Shown one piece after another: positions 19,352 through 27,310 of a stretch of DNA of 64,000 bases; position 1 is the stretch's first letter, and every line of letters starts with the position of its first letter. The notes beneath the pieces are model-generated. The model had not been told where the DNA came from. It saw only the letters and a program-made list of their open reading frames with translations, and did no database searches. The stretch is from positions 1,550,001 through 1,614,000 of the forward strand of contig NZ_JQMV01000003.1 of assembly GCF_000744885.1 (NCBI RefSeq), written 5' to 3'. The position numbers were made by a program, and so were the translations under genes. This stretch comes from Thermus amyloliquefaciens. Lineage in GTDB: Bacteria > Deinococcota > Deinococci > Deinococcales > Thermaceae.

Positions 19352-19853
19352 TCGCTTTTTGTGCCCAATCCTCCAAGGCCTTCCACAGGGACAACCCCCC
19401 GAGGGTGGAATAGACCTTGGCCTCCCGGTGGAAGGGAGCCTCCACCACCTGGTAGCCTTGCCTGGCCAAGACCTGGGCCACCTCGCCCCTGGCCGCCACC
19501 CGGGGAGGCAGCCGGCCCACCTCCGCCAGGAAGAGGTGGGCGTTGAACCCCAAAAACACCGCCCGCAAACCCTCCCACACCTCCTCCACGAAGGCCACGT
19601 AGGTGGGGTCCCGGGCCATCCGGGCCGGCCTTTGGGCCCCCGGGATGAGGAGGGCTTCCGGGGGTGGGGCCGCAGGGAAGGCGTAGGTGGGGGTCCAAAC
19701 GGAGCCCGCCAGGGCCGGGGTTCCCTTGCGTCCCTTGGCCACGGTGTAGGCGGGAAGCCCCAAGCGCCGGCTCGCTTCCAGGGCGATGGCCGCTTCCAGC
19801 TCGGCAAACTCGGGAAGGAGCAAAACGGCCAGCACTTTGGACCATCCTAGCAC
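19341..19853 (-). CDS. DJ-1/PfpI family-like protein
   Basis: 170 residues with a DJ-1/PfpI-like layout: N-terminal VLAVLLLPEFAELE, a central LLIPGAQRP segment and a C-terminal YSTLGGLSLWKALEDW. The usual nucleophile-elbow cysteine is not evident (the elbow region reads FLGFNAHLFLAEVG), so it may lack hydrolase activity. It is ten bases downstream of the FAD oxidoreductase gene, in one operon. Confidence 0.65.
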   Translation of the reverse strand: MLGWSKVLAVLLLPEFAELEAAIALEASRRLGLPAYTVAKGRKGTPALAGSVWTPTYAFPAAPPPEALLIPGAQRPARMARDPTYVAFVEEVWEGLRAVFLGFNAHLFLAEVGRLPPRVAARGEVAQVLARQGYQVVEAPFHREAKVYSTLGGLSLWKALEDWAQKAIEL

Positions 19854-19862
19854 CGCAGGCCG

Positions 19863-21575
19863 TCACCGCAGAAGCTGGTAGAGGAGAAGGGCGGCCTCCC
19901 CCCGGGTCACGGGATCGCCACCGGAAAACCTGCCCTCCCCCAAGGCCTGCAGGATCTGGTTCAGCAGGGACCTCCCCATGGGCCTCTGCAACTCCTCCTG
20001 GAAAAGCTCCCGGGCCTTCAACACCACCCTAAGGCGCTCCTCAGACCCCTTGGCCCGGTGGTAGTGCTCCAGGTTGGCCAGGAAATCCCCCAAAAGGATG
20101 GGCTGGGAGAGGCCCAAGGACCCCTTGAGGTAGTAGGGCCCAGCGAAGAGGCCCCGCCGCAGGAGGGCCACCGCCTCCCGGTAGCCCGGCCGGTCCGCCT
20201 CCACCCGCCCCTTCTCCGGGGAGTCAAGGCGTGCCCCCCGCTCCAGAAGCCGCCTGCGCAAGGCCTCCAGGCCCCCTGGGCTTTGGGCCAGCTCGTGGAA
20301 GCTGGCCAGGGGCACCTTTAGAAGCCCCGCCTGGGGCGCCTTGCGCAAGAGGGCCGCCGCCACCCCTGCCGCCTCCCCCAGGGCCATCTGTAAGGGGACC
20401 ACCCGGGCGGAGAAGGCGGCCACGCTGTCAAACCCCGCCGCCTGGGAAACCACCAGCAGGTTCCTCAACTCCTGGGGCACCAGGCTGCGGAAGGGCACCC
20501 CGTAGGGCGCCGGGGTACCCAGGAGGTAAGGGGTTTCCCCGGGGAAGTAAGCCTGGCCGTCCAAGGGGTACCCCCCCAAGGCCACGGCGTCGGGAAAGGT
20601 CCGGCCCAGGAGAACCTCCTCCGCCCTTAGGCGGTAAAGGGCCTTGAGGTGGCGGCTTTCCCGGAGGTAAAGGTCCGGGGCCACCCCGCTCATGCGGGCG
20701 GTGCCAAAGAGCAGGGGATCCTTTTCCCTTAGGTAGGCCACCACCCGTTCGGCCTCGAGGGCCGCCTCCTGCCGCACCCGCTCCAGGCTCAGGGGATCCG
20801 CCCCCTCCAACCCAAAGAGGAGGAGGGCGTTCACCAGGAGGCTGCCGTCGTCCTGGCGGGCCAGGTTCAGGCCCCGGAGGGCATAGCGGTTGGGGTCGGA
20901 GGGAAGGTAACCCCGCACCAGACCCGCAAAGCCCCAGCCGCTCCTCCCCCAGGCCCCGGCCCCCGTGCGCCGCACCTGGCCCTCGTAGTTCAGGGCCAGA
21001 AAGACCGCCCCCCAGGGAACCCCCTCCAGCCGGAAGACCAAGGTGGCCGCCATGCGCCTCGAGTCCAGGCCGGTGTCCTCCCTGCCCTGGGTGAAGCTGG
21101 CCCCGGCGCGGAAGGCCAGCTCGGCGGTATCGCTGGCGTCCACGAAGTAAGGAGCGGAAACGGGACCCTCCGGGGTCGCCACCAGGGCCAGGCGGCCCGC
21201 CTCCACCTCCACCCGGTCCAAGAAGGCCTGGAGCCTAACCTCCACTCCTGCCTCCCGGAGCATGGCCCAGAAAGCTTCTTCCGCCCGCTTCACATCAAAG
21301 GAGGCCTCTTGCCCAATGCGGCGGTAAAACTCGCGAAACAGCCCTCCCTGGAGAAGGCCCTCCTGGTCCTTGGCCAGGTCCAGGGTGGCCAACCACCCTT
21401 GGGTGAGCACCCCCCCTACCCCCCGGCCGGGTTCCAGCAGCAAAACCCTAAGGCCCTCCTGGGCGGCGGCCACCGCCGCCATAACCCCTTGGGGGGTGGC
21501 CCCGTAGACCACCAGGTCGTACTGGGCCCAGGCCAGACCCCACCCCAAAACAAAGGCTAGGAGAAGAAAACGCAT
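19863..21575 (-). CDS. Secreted FAD-dependent oxidoreductase with SLH-like C-terminus
   Basis: About 570 residues. A signal peptide (MRFLLLAFVLGWGLAWA) is followed directly by a dinucleotide-binding motif (YDLVVYGATPQGVMAAVAAA) and VGGVLTQGW, typical of the FAD-dependent oxidoreductase family near xanthan-lyase-like flavoproteins. The last 25 residues (GDPVTRGEAALLLYQLLR) resemble half an S-layer homology motif. Export is likely because the signal peptide precedes the FAD motif. Substrate unknown. Confidence 0.75.
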   Translation of the reverse strand: MRFLLLAFVLGWGLAWAQYDLVVYGATPQGVMAAVAAAQEGLRVLLLEPGRGVGGVLTQGWLATLDLAKDQEGLLQGGLFREFYRRIGQEASFDVKRAEEAFWAMLREAGVEVRLQAFLDRVEVEAGRLALVATPEGPVSAPYFVDASDTAELAFRAGASFTQGREDTGLDSRRMAATLVFRLEGVPWGAVFLALNYEGQVRRTGAGAWGRSGWGFAGLVRGYLPSDPNRYALRGLNLARQDDGSLLVNALLLFGLEGADPLSLERVRQEAALEAERVVAYLREKDPLLFGTARMSGVAPDLYLRESRHLKALYRLRAEEVLLGRTFPDAVALGGYPLDGQAYFPGETPYLLGTPAPYGVPFRSLVPQELRNLLVVSQAAGFDSVAAFSARVVPLQMALGEAAGVAAALLRKAPQAGLLKVPLASFHELAQSPGGLEALRRRLLERGARLDSPEKGRVEADRPGYREAVALLRRGLFAGPYYLKGSLGLSQPILLGDFLANLEHYHRAKGSEERLRVVLKARELFQEELQRPMGRSLLNQILQALGEGRFSGGDPVTRGEAALLLYQLLR

Positions 21576-21612
21576 GGGCCGATGCGCTTGGCCAGCGGTC
21601 CCGGATCCCACC

Positions 21613-22467
21613 TCAAGGGAGGTGGGCCTTCGCCTCCTGGTACTCCGCCACCAGCCGCTCCACCACCTCCCTGGCGGAGGGGAGGTCCCGGATGAAGGCC
21701 ACCCCGTGCCCGGCGGAGTAGACCTCCTTCCAGGCCTTGCCCCCACCCTGGCGGAAGCGCTCCAAGGACTCCCTTAGGAAGTTGGCGGGCACCCCGGTCA
21801 CCTCGGGGGTGTACTGGATGTCCTCGGGGGTGGCCCTGAGCAGGGCTTCCTTGTACTCCAAGGGGGCTTCGGACTCCAAGGTGGCGATGAAGCGGGTGCC
21901 CACGTAGGCCCCGTCCCCCAGGGCCAGGGCCGCCAAAAGCTGCCTTCCCGTGGCGATGCCTCCGGCGATGAGCACGGGCACCCCCAGCTCTTCCCGCAAC
22001 CAGGGCCCCAACACAAAGGGGCTTACCGTCCCCGCGTGCCCCCCGGCCCCGCTGGCCACCGCCACCAGGGCGTCGGCCCCGGCCTCCACCGCCTTCTTGC
22101 CGTGCCTTAGGCCCACCACGTCGCACCAGACCACCCCGCCATAGGCCTTGACCCGCTCCACCACCCGGGTGGGATCCCCCAAGGAGGTGACCACCAAGGG
22201 GACCCGGCGCTCGGCCACCGCTTCCAGGTCCTCCTCGAGGCGGGGGTTGTCCTTGAGGATCAGGTTCACCCCGAAGGGAAGCCCTGGGGGAAAGGTCTCC
22301 AAAAACTCCCGAAAGCCCGCATGGGTGCGGAAGTTCAGGCTGGGGATGACCCCGATGGCCCCGGCCTCGGCCACCGCCTGGAGCAACCTGGCCCCAGACA
22401 CCAAAAACATGGGAGCGGCCACGATGGGATAACGGATGCCCAGCATGCGGGTGATGGCGGTCTCCAT
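21613..22467 (-). CDS. Nitronate monooxygenase/2-nitropropane dioxygenase-like FMN enzyme
   Basis: 284 residues of the NPD/YrpB/FabK TIM-barrel family: N-terminal YPIVAAPMFLVSGARLL, the FMN-phosphate motif ALALGDGAYVGTRFIAT, and GGHAGTVSPFVLGPW with the conserved His. It may oxidise nitronates or act as an enoyl-ACP reductase-like flavoenzyme. It is the first gene of the minus-strand group that leads into the FAD, DJ-1 and TetR genes. Confidence 0.85.
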   Translation of the reverse strand: METAITRMLGIRYPIVAAPMFLVSGARLLQAVAEAGAIGVIPSLNFRTHAGFREFLETFPPGLPFGVNLILKDNPRLEEDLEAVAERRVPLVVTSLGDPTRVVERVKAYGGVVWCDVVGLRHGKKAVEAGADALVAVASGAGGHAGTVSPFVLGPWLREELGVPVLIAGGIATGRQLLAALALGDGAYVGTRFIATLESEAPLEYKEALLRATPEDIQYTPEVTGVPANFLRESLERFRQGGGKAWKEVYSAGHGVAFIRDLPSAREVVERLVAEYQEAKAHLP

Positions 22468-22491
22468 GGGGAGGATTTTACCGGGTTCAAG

Positions 22492-22497
22492 GATAAT
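22492..22497 (+). promoter_or_regulatory. -10 box of the MFS gene at 22504
   Basis: GATAAT lies 6 nt before a GTG start. This supports GTG 22504 as the start rather than any upstream codon. Confidence 0.45.
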
Positions 22498-22503
22498 CGT
22501 GGG

Positions 22504-23676
22504 GTGGAACCGGAGCGCTCCCTCAGGCTCTCCATCTGGGAAGGCGTCTTGGCAATCCTCTTCCTCAACTGGAGCACCGGGGTGATGGTCACCGGGTACG
22601 CCCTGGCCCTGGGGGCTTCCCCCAAGGCCCTGGCCCTCTTGGGGGCCCTTCCCTTTCTGGCCCAGCTCCTAACCCCCCTGGCCCTTTTCCTCAGGGGAAA
22701 CCGCAAAGCCTTGGCGGGGCGCCTCAACCTCCTCTCCCGGGTGCTTTTCCTGCCCGCGGCCTTGGCCGGTTTCTTGCCGGAAGGCTGGAGGGTCCCGACC
22801 CTGCTTTTCTTTGCGGGTCTTTCCCAGCTTCTGGCGGCCCCGGTGGGGGTGCTTTGGCTCTCCTGGATGGCGGACCTGGTGCCCGAGGAACGGCGGGGCC
22901 GGTATTTCGGCTTCAGGAACGCCCTCTTGGGCCTGGTGGGCACCCTGGGGAACCTCGGGGGAGGCCTGGTGGCCGACCGCCTCCCCCTGCCCCTGGGCTA
23001 CCAGGCCATCCTCCTCCTGGGGGTGGGGGCCGGGCTCCTTTCCGTCTTGCTGCTACGCCTGCAAAGCGAACCCTCGGAATCCCCCTCCCCGCCCGCCAAG
23101 AAGGCGTTAACCATCGCCTGGCAGGACCTGGCCTACCGACGTTACCTGGGGCTCGTCTTCCTCTGGTACGGGGCGGTCATGGTGGGAGGGCCCTACGTCA
23201 TCCCCTACTTCGTAAGGGTGGGTGGCCTCTCCATGACCGAGGTGGGCCTTTGGACGGTGATATCCGCCACCAGCGGCCTCCTCTTTGGCCCCATCTGGGG
23301 CCGCCTGGCGGACCGAAGGGGGCACGGGGTGGTCCTCCGGTGGACCAGCCTGGTGGCCGCCCTCATGCCGGGGCTCTGGCTCATGGGCTCGAGGGAGTTC
23401 CCCTGGCCCATATGGCTTTCCGCCCTGGCCGATGCCCTGGCCTGGAGCGGTCTGGGCACCGCCCTGGCCAACGCCGCCCTGGCCCATGCCCCCAAGGAAG
23501 TAAGAAACAGCTACCTGGTCCTCTTTTGGCTGGCCTTGGGCCTGGGAGGCCTCTTGGGAAGCTTGCTGGCGGGGAGCGTGGCCAGCCTCGGTTGGGGACC
23601 GAGCCCTTACCACCTTCCCATCCTGCTTTCCCTAGGCCTGCGGCTTGGGGTGGCCCTCCGCCTACGGAGGCCCTAA
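22504..23676 (+). CDS. MFS transporter
   Basis: About 390 residues with twelve predicted membrane segments and a typical MFS loop 2-3 (GNRKALAGRLNLLSR) and central (LVPEERRGRYFGFRN) pattern. The GTG start follows GATAAT by 6 nt. Substrate not predictable. Its 3' end overlaps the converging glycosyltransferase by 15 bases. Confidence 0.85.
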   Translation: MEPERSLRLSIWEGVLAILFLNWSTGVMVTGYALALGASPKALALLGALPFLAQLLTPLALFLRGNRKALAGRLNLLSRVLFLPAALAGFLPEGWRVPTLLFFAGLSQLLAAPVGVLWLSWMADLVPEERRGRYFGFRNALLGLVGTLGNLGGGLVADRLPLPLGYQAILLLGVGAGLLSVLLLRLQSEPSESPSPPAKKALTIAWQDLAYRRYLGLVFLWYGAVMVGGPYVIPYFVRVGGLSMTEVGLWTVISATSGLLFGPIWGRLADRRGHGVVLRWTSLVAALMPGLWLMGSREFPWPIWLSALADALAWSGLGTALANAALAHAPKEVRNSYLVLFWLALGLGGLLGSLLAGSVASLGWGPSPYHLPILLSLGLRLGVALRLRRP

Positions 23677-25068
23677 GCCCTTGCGCCGCATCTCCCCCCA
23701 GACGCCCCGCTTACGCCAGACCTGGAAGGTGGCAAGAAAACGCTCCCAGGCCAGGATCTGCCGGTAGCCCAGGCCCTCGAGGATGGCCAAAAGCAAAAGC
23801 GCCAAGCGGTCCCTGAGCCGGGGATAGCGCTGGAGGAGCAAGGTCTCCATGCCCACCGCCAGCTGGGAAAGAAGCACCCCGTAGGCCAGGGCGAGGAGAA
23901 GGAAGAGGAAGGCAAACTCCGCGTTGAAAAGGCCCAGAAGGTAGAAAACGGGCAAAAGCACATACCCCAAGACCTCCACCACAGGGGCCAAGGCCTCAAA
24001 GAGAAGGAAGTAGGGCATGGCCAGAAGGCCCAGCCGGCCATACCGGGGGTTAAAGAGCATGACCCGGTGGGTCCAAAGCACCTCCCAAAGCCCCCGGTGC
24101 CAGCGGTTCCGTTGCCTTCTTAGGGTGGCCCAGTCCGTGGGCACCTCGGTGTAGCAGATGGGGTCCGGGGTGTAGAGAATGCGGTACTCCCTTCCCTCCT
24201 CCCGGGCCCGGCGGTGAAGGCGCACCACCAGCTCCATGTCCTCCCCCACGGTGTCCGTGCGGTACCCCCCGACCCTTAGGACCTCCTCCCGGCGGAAGAG
24301 GCCAAAGGCCCCCGAGATGATGAGCAAAGCCCCCATGGCGCTCCAGCCCGCCCGGCCCATGAAAAAGGCCCGGGCGTACTCTATGATTTGCATTATTTCT
24401 AGAAAACCCCGGGGAAGGTGCAGGGCTTCCACCACACCTCCCCGCACCACCGCCCCGTTTAAGGGCCTGATGGTTCCCCCCACCGCCAGAACCCGGTCCT
24501 CCTCCAGGAAAAGACGGCTCGCCCGGAGGAGGGCCTGGGCATCCAGGAGGCTGTCCGCATCCACGGCGCAGAAAAGGGGGTAGCGGGCCAGGTTGAGCCC
24601 GGCGTTCAAAGCGTCGGCCTTACCCCCATTTTCCTTGTCCAACACGATGAGGTTGGGATGGGACAGGGAACGGTACACGGCCCGAACGGGCTTGGTGGGA
24701 AGAACCCGGCGGTAAACCCAGTCCACCTCCACCAGGTGGAAGGCCTCCTTGAGCACCTCCAAGGTGCGGTCCTTGGGCCCATCCGCCACCACCACCACCT
24801 CAAACTCCGGATACTGCAAGGCCAAAAAGGAACGCACCGAGGGGACAATGGTCTTCTCCTCGTTGTAGGTGGGCACCAGGATGGACACCGGGAGGTACGC
24901 CTCCCGCTCCAGAAGATCCTTTAGGGAAAGCTCGGAAAGCTCCCGGGCATAGCGGGCCACCATTCCCAGGCCGAAGAAGGCGAAGAGGGCATAAAAGAAG
25001 TTCAAAAAGGCGAAATACCAAAGGATAACCACCTGGTAAAAAAACAAGAAATCCAAAAGGAGGTTCAC
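23662..25068 (-). CDS. Family 2 processive glycosyltransferase, membrane-bound
   Basis: About 468 residues. N-terminal membrane segments are followed by a GT-A domain with the catalytic set of processive synthases: SILVPTYNEEKTI, VVVADGPKD, FCAVDADSLLD, GEDMELVVRLH and the QRNRW motif. Further membrane helices follow. It resembles poly-N-acetylglucosamine or cellulose-type synthases, so it probably makes and exports a polysaccharide. GTG start overlaps the upstream stop (GTGA). Last gene of a two-component/HEAT operon. Confidence 0.88.
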   Translation of the reverse strand: MNLLLDFLFFYQVVILWYFAFLNFFYALFAFFGLGMVARYARELSELSLKDLLEREAYLPVSILVPTYNEEKTIVPSVRSFLALQYPEFEVVVVADGPKDRTLEVLKEAFHLVEVDWVYRRVLPTKPVRAVYRSLSHPNLIVLDKENGGKADALNAGLNLARYPLFCAVDADSLLDAQALLRASRLFLEEDRVLAVGGTIRPLNGAVVRGGVVEALHLPRGFLEIMQIIEYARAFFMGRAGWSAMGALLIISGAFGLFRREEVLRVGGYRTDTVGEDMELVVRLHRRAREEGREYRILYTPDPICYTEVPTDWATLRRQRNRWHRGLWEVLWTHRVMLFNPRYGRLGLLAMPYFLLFEALAPVVEVLGYVLLPVFYLLGLFNAEFAFLFLLLALAYGVLLSQLAVGMETLLLQRYPRLRDRLALLLLAILEGLGYRQILAWERFLATFQVWRKRGVWGEMRRKGLGPP

Positions 25069-26204
25069 GCCCCCTCCCGTAGCACCTGCCCTGCCATGGC
25101 CCGGCCAAAGGGGTCGGGGTGGCTTTCCGCAGCCCGGGCCAAAAGGCCCTGGTCCATGAGCCAAAGCCCCTCCGCCGCCGCCCGGCGCACGTAAAAGGAA
25201 GGGTCGGAAAGGGCCCTCCACAAGGCCTTCTGGGCCAGGGGGTTCCCCAAAAGGCCCATGAGCCTGGCGGCATGGGCCCGCAGGAACTCCCGCTCGTCCT
25301 TCAAGGCCGCCAGCAAAGACCCCTCGTAACCCTGGGGTGGGTAGCGCAGGCGGTAAAGGGCACGCATGGCCGCCGCCTTCAGCTCTGGATCCGCATGGTC
25401 CAGGAAGGCAAGAACCCTTTCCACCAAGGGCAAAAGCTTCAGCCGGCCCACGGCCTCCAGGGCTGCCCACACCTCCTCCCTTCCCCCTCGGGCGAGGAAA
25501 GCCTCCACCACGGGGGTTGCCCGCTCCTCCAGGAGGAGGAGGACCTCCAAAAGGGCCCCGCGGGGTAGACCCGCCTGAAGGAGGGCCTCCGCCAAGGGTA
25601 CGAGCCCCTCCTCCTGGGCCACCCGGGCCCCGGCCCGGGCCGCCGCCAGGCGCAGGACCGGATCCGGGTGGGCGAGGTAGGGGAGGATGACCTCCAGGGT
25701 CTCCGGCAAGCGGGCTTGGGCCAGGGCGTCTAGGGCCTCAAGCCGCAGGGGCCGGGAGGCGTAGCGGGCCCTCAGGACCCGGGGCCAGGGAGGTCTGGCC
25801 TGGCGAAGCCAAGCCGCAATCCGGTCGGAAAACTCCCCCTTGAGCATCTCCCGCAGGTTCAAAAGGGCCTCGAGGGCCGCCCGGGGCCAAGGGGGCGGCG
25901 GGGGCGGCTCCCCGCCGAAGAGGGCTTGGGTGAACCGCGTCAGCCACTCCTCATACGCCCTTCGCTCCAGAAGCTCCTTGCGGGCGGTGTAGGCGTGGTA
26001 GAGAAGGATGTAGGCGGAGAGGCCACTTAAGGCCAGCCCGGTCAGGACCAGGGCCTGGAAAACGGCCCGGTAGACCACCGGGTAGGCAAAGAGGTTAAAG
26101 AGCCGCCCCGAAAAGGCCACCGCCAGACCCCCCAGGGCCAAGGCCTCCAGCAGGACCACCAAGGCCACCAAAAGGGCGTAAAGCCGCTCACCCCGCCGCC
26201 ACAT
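25065..26204 (-). CDS. HEAT-repeat membrane protein
   Basis: About 379 residues. Two N-terminal membrane helices (about 8-33 and 47-70) precede a long alpha-helical region with HEAT-like repeats (e.g. LPYLAHPDPVLRLAAARAG, FLDHADPELKAAAMRALY, ALSDPSFYVRRAAAEGL). It probably scaffolds the neighbouring glycosyltransferase at the membrane. Its start overlaps the response regulator by 17 bases and its stop overlaps the GT2 start by four. Confidence 0.75.
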   Translation of the reverse strand: MWRRGERLYALLVALVVLLEALALGGLAVAFSGRLFNLFAYPVVYRAVFQALVLTGLALSGLSAYILLYHAYTARKELLERRAYEEWLTRFTQALFGGEPPPPPPWPRAALEALLNLREMLKGEFSDRIAAWLRQARPPWPRVLRARYASRPLRLEALDALAQARLPETLEVILPYLAHPDPVLRLAAARAGARVAQEEGLVPLAEALLQAGLPRGALLEVLLLLEERATPVVEAFLARGGREEVWAALEAVGRLKLLPLVERVLAFLDHADPELKAAAMRALYRLRYPPQGYEGSLLAALKDEREFLRAHAARLMGLLGNPLAQKALWRALSDPSFYVRRAAAEGLWLMDQGLLARAAESHPDPFGRAMAGQVLREGA

Positions 26205-26559
26205 ACCGCTCCAGCCTGAGGACCAGCTCCTGGGGGCTGAAGGGCTTGGTGAGGTAGTCCTGGGCCCCAAGCCGCAGGGCCTCCACCACGGTGCGCTCCT
26301 GCTTGAGACCCGAAAGCACCAGGACCGGGGTGGGCTTCCCTAGCTCCTGGCGCAGGTGGCGAAGGAGGTCCAGACCGAACCCTCCGGGCAGGTTCAGGTC
26401 CAGCACGATGGCGTCCCAGTCCTGGCCCAGGGCCTCGAGGGCCTCAAGGAAATCCCGGGCAAGCCCCACCCCGTGGCCCGCCCGCTTCAGGGCCACCTCC
26501 AGCACCCGGGCCACCGTGGGATCGTCCTCCACCAACAGAACCTTTGCCATCCCGCTCAT
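26188..26559 (-). CDS. Single-domain response regulator (CheY-like)
   Basis: 123 residues, receiver domain only. Acidic pocket residues (VEDD) lie near the N-terminus, the phospho-acceptor is in DAIVLDLNLPGG, a Ser in VLVLSG, and Lys in YLTKPFSP. There is no output domain, so it must act by protein contact. An AAGGAGG site precedes ATG 26559. It lies directly after the kinase/TPR gene. Confidence 0.9.
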   Translation of the reverse strand: MSGMAKVLLVEDDPTVARVLEVALKRAGHGVGLARDFLEALEALGQDWDAIVLDLNLPGGFGLDLLRHLRQELGKPTPVLVLSGLKQERTVVEALRLGAQDYLTKPFSPQELVLRLERYVAAG

Positions 26560-26569
26560 CTTATCCTCC

Positions 26570-27310
26570 TTAGGGAAGCCGGCTCAACAGCGCCGCCACC
26601 TCCTCGTCGGGCCTAAGGCGAAGCTCTGCCTGCAAAAGCTCCTTGGCCTCCTCCACCCGGCCTTGCTCCAGGAGGGCTTTGGCCAGGGTGAAGCGCCCCA
26701 AGGGGTAGTCCGGAGCCACCGCCAAGACCTGCCGCGCCAAAAGCTCCGCCTCCTTGGCCCGCCCCAGGGCCAACGCCACCTCCGCCAGGCCCCAGCGGGC
26801 ATCCAGGTTCCCCGGGTCTTCCCCAAGGACCCTGCGGTAGTTCTCCTCCGCCTCCCCATAGCGCCCCATGTGGTAGAGGAGCCGGGCGTAGCGCACCCGC
26901 ACGTCGGGGCTGTCCAGGAGGGCCAAGGAGCGCTCAAACAGGGGTTTAGCCTCGGCGTGGCGGCCTTGGAGGTAAAGGGCGAAGGCCAGCTCCCCGATGG
27001 CCTCGGCGTCGTCGGGGAAAGCGGCCACCGCCTTCCGCAAGTAGGCCTCCGCCCCCCTAGGGTCCTGGGGAAGCCGCCTTTTGCCCTCGTGGAAGCTCCT
27101 CCGCTCCCGGAAGGGCACGGGGTCCGAGGGGTAGCCCTCCAGGCCCACCTCGTCCAAGGCCATGACCCGCACCTGGCTCAGGCGATCCCCCTGGGGCAGG
27201 TAGCGGAAGACGCTCCCCTCCCCCTTGGCGGCGAGGACCACCCGGTCCCCGCTTTGCACCTCCACCCGGAACCCCTTGGCCCCCTCGGGCAGGAGGAGGC
27301 GGAAGACCAC
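26570..27310 (-). CDS. TPR-repeat protein, probably the 3' part of the histidine kinase gene
   Basis: 246 residues from a GTG. The first 70 continue the FecR-like domain of the kinase frame (VVFRLLLPEGAKGFRVEVQSGDRV); the rest is TPR repeats (DDAEAIGELAFALYLQGRHAEA, ARLLYHMGRYGEAEENYRRVLGEDPGN, YPLGRFTLAKALLEQGRVEEAKELL). It is separated from the kinase frame only by a run of ten G/C (27313-27322). One added G, or two fewer, would join them. Confidence 0.75.
   Translation of the reverse strand: MVFRLLLPEGAKGFRVEVQSGDRVVLAAKGEGSVFRYLPQGDRLSQVRVMALDEVGLEGYPSDPVPFRERRSFHEGKRRLPQDPRGAEAYLRKAVAAFPDDAEAIGELAFALYLQGRHAEAKPLFERSLALLDSPDVRVRYARLLYHMGRYGEAEENYRRVLGEDPGNLDARWGLAEVALALGRAKEAELLARQVLAVAPDYPLGRFTLAKALLEQGRVEEAKELLQAELRLRPDEEVAALLSRLP

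Noticed and set aside
22321-22503. Upstream start for the MFS transporter at 22504
   Set aside because: The extra 61 codons are antisense to the FMN enzyme gene and read as non-membrane, Gly/His-rich filler; GTG 22504 has a proper -10 box.
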